Positions 11,401 to 23,004 of a stretch of DNA of 31,973 bases are shown here, in pieces. The translations under genes were made by a program, and so were the position numbers. Source of the stretch: Chromera velia (lineage: Eukaryota > Sar > Chromeraceae); the NCBI GenBank assembly GCA_018398765.1, contig JAHBMJ010001364.1, positions 1 through 31,973 of the forward strand, given 5' to 3'. How positions within the stretch are numbered: the stretch's first letter is position 1; each line of letters opens with the position of its first letter. The notes under the pieces are model-generated. The model did no database searches. It was not told the origin of the DNA and saw nothing but the letters and a program-made list of their open reading frames with translations.

Positions 11401-14400
11401 AAGCGATTCGACAGCTCTCCTTGGTCCTGTCCTCAAGGACGACAGTGAGAAATCACTAACAGTCTGAGCTTCATGCAGACGAAAGGGGAGCCCGACTGAC
11501 CTTGATCACCGACGCCCCGTGTCTGATGAGCATCTTGATCTCCTGAGCCGACAGCTTTTCGTCTTGGAGGTCCTCCTCGAGAAGCTGCTGCTTCTCTGCA
11601 GCGGCTCCTTCAGTGTTGTTGTCCGTCCTGCAAAAACGTGGAAAGAAAGGGAGAGGACAAAGAGAGAAAAATTGACAGCACGAGAACCAGAGCTCAGAGA
11701 GAGATTGCGATTCCGACAGAAGTCATAAGGGCATATGCAAAAAAAAAGGCCACGCGCCCTTCGAACTCAACCACACCAACCCCTCATTATTCTCACGAAA
11801 CAGGTTCCAGACGTCAAATCGGATGGGACCCTGCTTTGTGGTTATGCAGTGTCACGCGCGTACTTCGCTCCCCAGAGGCATAACTAAACGAAGAACAGAA
11901 AAAAACGACGGACTGACCTGACAACCATTTTGTCCAGCTTCAGTTTTTGCTCTCGACGGAACGCCATCCTCTCCTCCACCGTCCACTCAGTCTGGAGCTT
12001 GTACACCGACACCTCCCTCTTCTGACCGATCCGGTGGGCTCTGCCTCAGTCGCTCAGTCAATCAAACGAGAAAGAGAGGAGACAAGAAGGAAAAGAAAGA
12101 AAGAATGAAGACAGGGCAGTGAGAGAAAGAACCCTCGACGAGACTCAGAGAAATGGAACCAACGAGACGGAGCCAAGAGGGGACGCCACGAAAGTTCCTC
12201 TTCTTAATTCATAAATCACCTTCTATCCATCCCCTCTGTGGCACACGAAGGAAATCAATCCAATCAGTCCCCTGTACCGATACAACCCATGCACCTCCCC
12301 CAAACACCCCCCCTCCCCCACCTGTCGACTGCCTGCAGGTCCACAAACGGATTCCAGTCCTCGTCGAACATCACCACATGGTTGGCAGAGAACAGGTTGA
12401 TCCCCAGACCCCCCGCACGAGTAGAGATCAGGTACACAAAGAAGTTCAGAGACGGGTTGTTGAAGTCTCGGATGTCCAACTCGCGCACGATCTTGTTCGT
12501 TGACCCATCCAGACGCATGTAGCTCCACCCCCTCCACTTGCAGTACTCCTCCAGTTCATCCAGCACCAACTGGAACTGGGTGAAGATCAGAACCTGAAAA
12601 CGCACAAAAGAGACGAAAGAGAAGAGAAGAAAAAAAGTGTCAAAAGGCAGATCTGCAGAGTCGAATTTCCGCCCACTTCGCCCCATATCCATACGAACAG
12701 ACCCATGCAGACACAAAAATACTTCACGAGTCCCAATCAACCCAACCCCCTCCCTCCCACCTTGTGCATCGACGCCCTGGGGGCAGTCTGTGTCTCTTCG
12801 GGAGCTTCTCCCTCCTTCGGCGCTCCCTCTGCCACTACTCCCTCCTTCACCTCTATCTCTGTTGTTTCTGCCGCCGCTGCCGCCGCCGCAGCGGCCGGGG
12901 CCGGGAGAGCAGCTGCAGCCGCCGCAGCTTCAACGGGCGCTTCCTGCTCAGAGGAAGGAGGGGCAACCTCGAGCTCCATCGGAGCGGCTTCTCCCCCCTC
13001 ACCCTCTGCCTCTGCAGGTTTTTCTGCAACGACAAGGCTGGTGCCCTCAGAGTGATCTTCCATCTCCACATCTTTCTCCTCCCCTTCCTCCTTAGTCTGT
13101 ACCTTCACCCCCTTGCGGTCTGGGGAGGAGGAACACGAAGAAGAAGACGATTCCTGGAGAGGCCCGTTGCCATTCACCACATTCGCACTGCTGCCCGAAA
13201 TCCCGCTGTTCTCCTTATCCCTCTCGGCCTCTGCATCCCTCCCTCCTGATGGAGTCAGAGGCTGCTTGGCCAACTCGGCAAGACCATCTCCCACCTCTGT
13301 CTTGACCACCACCCCCGTCTGTTCTTCTGCTTTCACTGCTCCGACTTCCGCTTTCACGCGGGGGAGAGAGGCCAGGGCCTCCGGGTTGGGGTTTTCCTTC
13401 TCGAGAACGACGGGCTTCGCTGGAGCAGGGCTGGGCAAGCCCGACATGGGCGTGACGGGAACCTCAACTTCCATGGTGACAAATGAATCCTTCCCACAGA
13501 GTCCGTCTTGGAAGGCCGTCTTGGCTGCCTCCGCTCCTGATGCGGGCGGCTTCCCTCCTTCAGCAGCCGCAGCTGCTGGGGCTCCAGCTGCCTTAACGGA
13601 ATCCCCAGGTGTCGTTTGCTTCTCGTCTGTGGGGGCTGATGAAGAGGATGAGGAAGAAGAAGCTCCGTTGGGCATCTCGTTGTTGGGTGCCTCTTCTGCT
13701 GATTTTTTGGAATTGGAGGGACTTGGACGGTTGGATGTGGGAACGGGAGGGGGGGCGGCTTCTTCATCGGAATCCTCGAAGAGGACCTTCCTTCCGGGAC
13801 GGCTCTTTTTGTTGGAAGGGGGTCGGATTTCTTCTTCTTCTGAGTCTTTACTCTCAGCTTTCTTCTCCTCCTTCTCTTTCTCTTTCCCTTTCCCCCCCTT
13901 CTTTTTGCCATTTTGGTCGTCTCCTTTCAAAGATGCCTCCAGAGCCTTCGCAACTGCTGCTTCCTCCTCTCTCGCCTGCTGCTCTGCACGCTTGCGTGCC
14001 CTCGCTTCTCGATCGTCTCGGTTGTCCTTCTTTTTCACGGCCGCAGCCTTTCTTTCCTCCTCCAACTTCCTTGCTTCCTCCTTTCTTCTCTCCTGTGCCT
14101 CCTGCCGCTTCTTTCTGGACCTCTCCTTCTTTTCCTCCTCGTCCGTCTCCATCCCGAGGAGCGCGTCGTCCTCCTCACCCCCCATCAGGGCATCCATCGG
14201 GATGATCTCAACGGGCTCATCTGTGGCCTCACGGTCTGAATATATTCAGTGGGAGGAGGGAAGGGAAGGGTGCACACGCACAACACAAAGATGCAGAGAC
14301 AACACATTGCATGCTGCAAGGGTGAGGCTGACTGGGGAAATGCTCAGGAAATCGGGAGATCGAAAAGCAACACACTGTCAATCGCTTCTCAAAAGGGAGG

Positions 14401-17400
14401 CAGACAGAGCAACAACGGAGCCACCCCACCCCACCCCACCCGACCCAAGAAAGACTAACTGCATGGAGCAAACGGGAAAGAAGGGAAACGCACACACCTG
14501 CGATGAAATGAGGGTAGATGGTCTGTTTGAGGAAATCAGGATCAGCACAGGGCGAAGGGTCGGAGTCTGCTTTGGGGAACCCGGTTCCAAGCGCTCCCTC
14601 TTCCCTCGGATCAGCTTCTCCTTCTCCTCCCTCACCCCCCTTCTCCTTCTTCTCATCCTCCTTGGAAGCCTCTCCGCCCACCCCCATGTCCTCATCCTCC
14701 TCGCCATCTTCGTCCCCACTCAGGTCTTCGTCTTCTTTCGCCTTCTTGCCCTTCCCCCCCTTCTTCCTCGAGGCTTTCTTCTTCTCCGCCCTCTCCTTCT
14801 CCCTCTCTTTCTTCTCTCGTTCACGCTCCTCGTCTCTGCGCTTCATGGCCGCCGCCCTCGCGGCAGCTCTCTCCATCTCCTCCCGTCTCCGGTCATCTGC
14901 CCGTGCGAACCCCTCGACGTACTCCCTGTTCTGCCTGTCCAATTGACAGAGGAGCTTGTCCAGGAAGACCAGCTTTGCAGAGGACTCGACATGGGCAGCT
15001 CCTGCAAGCAGACAGGCAGGAAGACAAGTAGGCAGGAGAGAAGCGTGTACAATGACTTCTAAATAGACAGATGGCAGAAGGTGTAGAAGTCGTAAGAGAG
15101 AGGAAGACGGACTGCATCGAAGACTGCGTGGGCGGTCATCCATTCAAAGAGTGCAGCAATCCAGAAGGAACCTCCATCCCCCTCAGGACATCGACCGTAC
15201 ATGAATTGATTCTATTTGCAGTGGGGGCCTGCCTACTTTCTGGACTGCATGGATAGAGAGAAAGGTGGTTAACCACAGGGCTGCACCGAAAAAGAGAGCG
15301 ATTTGGTGATTCTCCTTCAAGAAAGACAGAGAGAACAAAGAGCTGACCAGACTGTATGACTCTTATTCGAATGGAAAGAAGGAATTAAAATCCCTTCAAC
15401 CAAGGTCTCCGCAGAAAAAATATATGACCATCTGGCTGACTCCCTGACTGACCTTTCTGCTCCTTCAGAGCCGCAGCGTTCATCTCGAAGTGTTCCATTG
15501 CGTCCTGTCTCTTTTCCCTCTCCTCGATGCCCTCCACGTCCAGTCGTTCGAGGAACAGCTGACGCAGCTGCTGTTCGACGTGCGAACGGGAGACGATGGC
15601 CCGAGGGTGAGAGCTGAAGCAGCAGCAGCAGAGAAGGAAGAGAGGGGTGAGGGGGAAATGGAATTTGTGCAGGAAGAGAGACGCCAACAAAGAGAGAAGG
15701 AAGAGACAGACAAAGCACTGAACAGGGAGAGACCGGAAACGAAGAAGCAAAAATGACCTTTCCCCTTCACAGGACTGGCACGAGAATCAGACCGAGTTCC
15801 CAACGAGAGACAGACGCGCACTATGGACGGAAACAAAGACAAGCTCACGCTCCACGGATCAATCGGGGCACTTCCTTCATTCTACTTCTCCGCATGCACA
15901 CAGGCACTCCCTCGTAAGTAAATTTCTACTGCATACCCCCACAGCCTCTGTCCCTCAGAGCATTCAGTGAAAATAACGGTCGGGAGCAAATAAAAAAAGA
16001 AAGCGCACTAACCAGCAAAGTCGCAACTTGACAATCACGCCCATCAGCTTTCGGAGGTTCAGATCCTGCATCGTCTTCCCTGCCTTCTCGGTCAAGGACA
16101 AAAGCAGCTTATACCTGCAGCCAGAGAGAGAGAGAGAGAGAGGGATTTTATGAAAAACGGAGGGATGGGGAGGGATCAAATAAGTATGTGCGGACCAACA
16201 ATTGGGAAAGGAGGTAAGAACGGAGCTAGGCTGATGACCTGAATAAGCGCCGCGTCAAGAAACTGCGTCTGAACAAAACGCCACCTGGATAGGAAAGGAG
16301 CGACTCATGCTTGATCTGAATTCACACTACTGGACTTGGAGATGGATAGACGCAACAAGTTTCTTTGCCCACAATCCAGCAGGAGAAGAAAAAGCAGTCG
16401 AACCATCCCAGCCAATTAATTATCTGAATGGATGGCTGACTGACTGCCAGACTGACTGACCACTTCGCAGCTGAGGGTGTGAGGGGAAGCCAGACGTCGT
16501 AGATCGTCTTGGGAGGCAGCTTGATGACCTGAGGGTAGCGCGACAAAAAAGAGAAAGAGAGACGTGACAACAGACGAAGATTGATGATCACACGAGGAGC
16601 AGGAGACCAATGCGACTGCGTCTGCCACGGCAGCACGACGGAAGAGCCCTCAAAGAGCTCCCCCCCCCCCCGGGAAGAGATGACGAAAGGAAACCAAACA
16701 GACGGGCCACGGTAAAAAAGAAAGGTCCAAAAGGTTCTCTCTCACTGACCAGTTCTTTTGTTCTTCTCATCATCAGCTTCGAGAGAAGTCCACTCACTTT
16801 CCTGCACATACAAAAAGATTCCAACATGCCATATCTGCTGCAGGAAAGAATACTCACCATGAAACAAACCTCTATGATCAAGGCTGGCGGGAGAGAGAAT
16901 AATGTCCTAGTCAATCCGCCAGTGCAATTCTGAGGGTGGTCTGCTTCTTCTCTCTATCCCTTCATAGGATCCCCCTTCGCCTTCCAACCAAACCCCATCG
17001 CCGCTATGTACACAAATGGATTCTAACGGGAGTATCACAACCAAAACAGGGTGGGTAGAAGCAGAATTTCGGGACTGTTTCTGCAGTGATTTTTCTTTTG
17101 TTTGGATCACCTCCCTTGAACGCAAAACAGGACAAATGGGAAACGGGAAAAGAAAAAGGAAGGAGACCCAGAGAGAGAAAGGAGAAGAACTGACTGGATG
17201 AGGGTAAGGTCCACCTGCAAGTCGAGGTCATCGTCGTCGCTCTCCTTTTCCTTCTCTTTCTCCTTCGCGTCCTTCAGTGCTTTGGGGCCTCTCTTCGCCC
17301 CCTTGTTCTCCTTCTTGCTTGGCCCTTTTCCGACAGAGAAGGCCTGAGAAGAAAAACATGGAAAGAGAGAATAAAGTGAATTAAGTGCGGAAAGCAAGAG

Positions 17401-18467
17401 AACAGAAGAGTGCTTTCTAAGGAAACGAACGTTTCTTCTTTTGTGCACAACGAATGTGTACAAACAAACAGAGTCTCTACAACAAAGCCAAAAAAAAAAA
17501 AACGGACCACTTAGGGCTACCTACCTGCTCAAAGACGTCCGAGTCCTGCAAGATGTCTGGGAAGAGAAAGTTGCAGAGAACGAACAGCTCCCTGATGTTG
17601 TTCTGCAGAGGGGTGCCTGTCAGCAGCACCCTCATGTTCCCTGCCACCCTGTCGAGAGAGTGACGCACGCTCCCGCGATCATTTTTGATGCGGTGGGCCT
17701 CATCTGCATGCATAGGGGGGGAGAAGAGACAATTTGATTTTGTCAAATGCGTGGGTGTGAGGGGCTCGAAAAAAAAACAAAAAAAAACCCTCTTCGTCCC
17801 ATTCTCCTTGCTTGCTTGCGTGCACAAGCGCCTCTCTGAGCATCCGAAAACAGGAATCGGGAAGAACCCCAAAGAAACAGATACGAGGCAGGCAGGCAGA
17901 CGAAGGAAGCAGGGACGAACCGAGAATGATGCACTGCCACTTGATGTCGTCTGCGAAGAATTTCTCTTCAGTCTTCACGGTCTCGTAAGTCGTGATGTAC
18001 ACGTCGAAGTACCCGAAGAGAACCTGCACAAACGGTGCACAAGGGGAGAGAAGGGAAGACACACAGTGAATGCCCAGAGTGCGAATTCAGAGAGAGTCTA
18101 TGTAGAAGGAGACCAAGGCACTGAATGCGCACCCCTCCCTCCCTGCCCCCCTCCCTGACCTCCTGAGAAGTCAACTGAAAGTCCCTCTCGCTGGCGGTCC
18201 CACAGATCTTCACCATGGAGAGCTCAGGCGTGAACCTTCGGATCTCACGGGCCCAGTTGCCAACAGTGGAGAGGGGCACCACAATCAAGTGAGGACCTGC
18301 AGACACGCAGGGGACATTCACAGATGGAGGGACATCAGCGAGCGAACGAATGAATGAAAACAAACATGTGGAGCTTGCTTCATGAACTCTAAGGCGAAAG
18401 ACAGCGACGAAAGGAAGCGGGCCGTCCAGATGGAAGAAGCCTCGCAAGCGGGAGGAAGATAGATGTA

Positions 18468-18505
<38 letters not shown>

Positions 18506-21500
18506 GGGGGGGGGCTGGAGACGTAGAGAGGTAGAGAAGGAGTGGATGATTAAATTGCCCGGTCGTATGATTCTCGGACTCCCTTGCTCAGTGATAGACC
18601 CTCCCTCTTACTGGCTGGCTGACCGGGAATTTTCCGGACGATTTTGAGGAAGGAGAGGAAGGCGAGGGTCTGGATCGTCTTCCCGAGTCCCATCTCGTCG
18701 GCCAGAATCGCCCCTGCCTTGTTCATGAACGAGTGGATCAACCAGTTGACGCCCTTCACCTGCAGGCAAGCAAATATTTTTTTGAAGGATTGCGGTCTAC
18801 ATCTAGTCATTCATTCGCGTCTGGAGGAGTCAGAGACACAAAAACGCAAAAACAGACATTGAAGGAATCACGACCAACAGGAGTGGGGGTGGGGAGGAGC
18901 CAATACGCGAGACCGCTTTTTGTTCGAAGGAGGTTAGAAGGGAAAGGAAACATACATGCACCTCTGCACCTCTGTCTTGCTTGCGTGCATTCGTTTCACC
19001 GCACCTCACTACTTTTTTTTTCGGACACTAAGAGGAACGCAGAGTGGCTTTCCGTTTGAAAAAAGGCTGCTCTGCTTTATTGCTTTGTCTTTCTTTGCGA
19101 TACGCTTCATCATGAACACACAATCTGGAATTCCTTGGGAGGGAAAAAATGAAGAAAAGGGTTGAATGAAGAGTTTGCTTGCACATGGACACCCCCCAGA
19201 CCAACCAAGCCAACGGACCTGGTAGTGCTTCAGAGAGATGCCTTCAGTAAGGAGGTCCTTCTTCATTGGATCCCCCTCGGGCAAACGGGCCTGCTGCCTC
19301 AGAGCCGACTGCCAATAGTGGGGGACCTTCTCACCGCTGTCGCCGCCGTCCTGGATGGAGGAGGAAAAAAGAAGAGGCAGAAAGACAGAGGCACAGAGAA
19401 GGAAATGAAACAAAAGTGCCACTTGAGTGATAGGTACCCACTAGATTTACTTGCATCATAGAATTCCAGAGAGCACGGCAAAGTTGCAGCCAGCACAAAA
19501 GCAGAGATACCCGGATTCGGCCAGAAAGAAAGTTTGGGAACGAACACGACGGAGCAGAAAGAAAAGAAGGACGAAAAGAAAAGAAAGAAAGAAAGGGGCA
19601 GGAAAGGAAACGGAATGCACTTTTTTGTAATCTGAATCCCAATCCGAATATTAGTAGGGGGGTGCATCCACGCTGATGAGAAAAATCTGCTTTTTCTCTC
19701 ACTTTACTCACCGCTTGAGACCCATCCTCACTCTCCGAGTCGCTCGCGTTTTCCTCTCTCCGCCTCTTGAGCCGTCCCCCCTTCTTTCCCGCCTCCGCCT
19801 TTTTCTTCTCCTTCTCTGCACAGACAGTCGGTTGGAGAGAAATCAGAACAGTAACTGCACAGGGCCAGACAGTGCCGACCCGCACCCCCCCACTCTTCTT
19901 TGATCACCGATCGTTGGACAAGAGCAACTTGACGGAAATGAGCGCCTCACGCACCCACGCAGTTATCTTTTTGTGTGCTATACCTTTTGCTGTTGCGTAT
20001 CAGAAAGAACACAAAAGACCCATGCGCTCTGTTTGAGAGGCCCCAGCGTTCCCGTCTCCTTCCTGCGACTGACCGCTCTTCTTCAACCCCATTTTCTCGG
20101 CGTACTTTTTGATCTTCTCGAATTGCCTGAAGGGAAGGGAAGGGAAGGGAAGGGAATGCAAGGGAAAGAAGGGAAAGAGACAAGGAGCGGGACGAATGAA
20201 GAATCAGTGCACCGAGGCGATCCGTTCCGACTGTGTCTCTCTCTCACTCCCTGTGTGGAGATGGATGGACAAAAAGGGAAGGAGGTATTTCAAAGTGCGT
20301 GGGAGAATCGACAGACACCAGCTCAGGCCTGAAAAGAGAAGACAACAGAAGAGGAAAGAGAAGAGCAGTGTAAAGGCTGGCCACTAGGTGGAGATTCCCA
20401 CACTGACACACAAAGGAAGGCAATGTGTGTGATGAGAAAACCGCAGACCCACTCACTTGGAGGCGACGAAGGGCCGGATGTACTTGCGGCTCTCGTACAG
20501 AAAAACGTTCCTCTGCATCGTTGTACAAACAGCAGGGGTGTTACGGGGACACAACAGGGACGCCAGCACAAGAGAAGAGAAGAGGAAAGGAGCAAACGGA
20601 GAAGGGGGAAAGTCCATAGCCTGAAGCTGCATCAGCTGTTTTGACCTCTCGTCGTCCTTTCATTCATTGTCACTGAGACGGACGGCGGAAGACCCACAAC
20701 GAACGACTTCGGGAAACGATGGATAAACAGAACGAAAATGAGGCGACCAAGTATGAAAGACGCAAACGGAAACTCGGAAACAGCACCGCCCATGACAACG
20801 AATGAAGGCTGAGAAAGACAAGGAAAAAGGAAAAACGACGTCGTCAAGAGTGTATGCGTGGAACGAAGTGAAAAACGCATGGTTGATACAGCACCTGATC
20901 TCAATCCGAGTGAGTCGGGTAGCGAACGAGTCAGTGAGTGCAGACAAAAATGCATCGACCCATCGGCTGACTGACTGACTGACTGCCTGACGTTCTTTCT
21001 GGCGATGCGCATCTGCTTGTCGACCCTCTCGATGAGCTGTTCGAGGTGGCGTTTCCTTTGCGCCTTCGTCAGTCTGCACACATACACACACACGCATGTG
21101 TTCGGTTGTGTCTGTGAGTGTGTGAGTGTGTGCGTGTGTGTGTTTCGGCGGGAGCCTGGAGGGGGAAAGACGAAAACAAGGTGAAACATCAGGAAGGCGT
21201 AAGTGCAGAGCAAAGCTGAGTAGCAAGGAAGACCAACCAACCGACAGACAGACAAGAAAGAACTCTCTTCTAGGAAAAAAGACAGAGGCCAGGTGGAAGA
21301 GGAATCAAATTGTCCCTTACTCTTTCCCTCTATAAGTCTCACAAATTCACTCCTGCCTGTCTGATCAGGAGAGGGCATACAGAAATAATGAAAGGGCTGA
21401 GGACTGTCGAGACTGACTGTTCAAATCCCCCCTTTTTGTTCGGATCGAAGCCCTGACACTTCGGACAGGACCTGAGGGCGTGAAGGCAGGGAAAGGGCAA

Positions 21501-22936
21501 CACAAACACACAGACACAGACACAGACACAAACACAAACACACACACACACACACACAGAGGGAGCAGGGTCAATTTTGGTGTTCTTGTATCTTTAGTTC
21601 TTCGTCTGTATCCTCGGTCTGGGTCAGATTTCCGCATTTTTCATCAGATGTCAGGGAGTACAAAAACGGGTCAACGACCGACCACATTGCCTGGTCCGTT
21701 CCCCCCCCCTTTTTTTTCCTTGTGTCCTCTCGACAGCGCTATTCTCTGCCCAGCAACACTTCACTCAGCCGTCTCAGACAGAGAACGACTTCCCCCCCCA
21801 CTAACGGTTTTCTCCTTTCGGCCTCTTCATTAAAAAAGCTCTCTCCGCTTCATACCTACTTTCCTTCTCGGTAAAACGGAAACAAGGAGGGCAGAGCCGA
21901 CTCTTCCTTCTGCCCCCTGACTGACTGACTGACCATGGGACCCCCTCAGGAAGGGTTTTGACTTTGATGCACTTGGCATGGTACGAGCGTGGGCAGGTCT
22001 CGCAGTAGATCAGTTTCCCCGGACCCTGGCAGACGCCGCAAAAACGGGAGTTGATGACGAGGCCGTCAGGCCCGATTTTTCGTTCCTCTCCGTCTCCGGC
22101 GTTCTCTTTGTCGTCATCGCGTTGGGCTGCGTCCTTCCTGTCTCTGTTCACTAGTCCCCCCGCTTGGGCGGCCTTTCCCTTCCCCCCCCCCTGCTTCTTC
22201 ACACACGCAGGACAGAACCAGTCTCCCTCTGGCTCGTCCACAAGACCCTGCATCCATCCAACCACACGCACATTCTTCCTCAAACCAGCCGTGTGTGCAG
22301 ACAAAGCCACGGGCCAAGCTTGGCGTCCTCATCTGGAATCTATGCGTCCAAACCGAACAAACAAACAGCGGGAGACAGTCCCCATAGCCAGGTCTTGGGC
22401 TCGAGGAGCCAAATTGCGGCAAAAAGGGAGGGAGGGGAAGGAAAGGCAAAGAAAGAGCCGGAGGAAGACAAGACAGATTGTTCCAGGAGGGCACACTGCA
22501 TCATGTATGAAAGGCGCAATGGAGAAGGAAACAAGAGACAACAACTTGCATTGCCCTTATTTCATCACATGACTCCCTCCCTCTTCTCCTTTCTTGCAGT
22601 GTGTGTCTGCCAATCGCCTTCTTGTCTCTCTCATTCGAGTACAGAAGACTTACACAGCAGACGTTGTGCGCAGAGTTTGTGCAGCCGTCGCAGAGCAGCA
22701 GCACAGCATTCTCACCCAGCGAATCCTGAGCAAACACAGAAATGCAGACACACAGACAGAGGGAAAAACACACAATAGAGAAGCACGGGTATACATGGGA
22801 GGCATGGGAGGAAACAGAGGCACAGTCGCACGCAAGGAAGAGGGTAGGTGAAAGGAGGGCAAAGCTTGCGGCAAAGGAAGTCCAAACTGAACAGTGAATC
22901 AAACTAAAGAAACAGAAAGTCTCTCTCTCTCGCGCG

Positions 22937-23004
<68 letters not shown>

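Noticed and set aside
13113-15062. 649-codon open frame on the plus strand
   Set aside because: It lies opposite the charged insertion of the remodeller. Its Ser/Leu/Phe-rich low complexity is what the reverse of K/E-rich codons gives, and it crosses the intron at 14236-14497.
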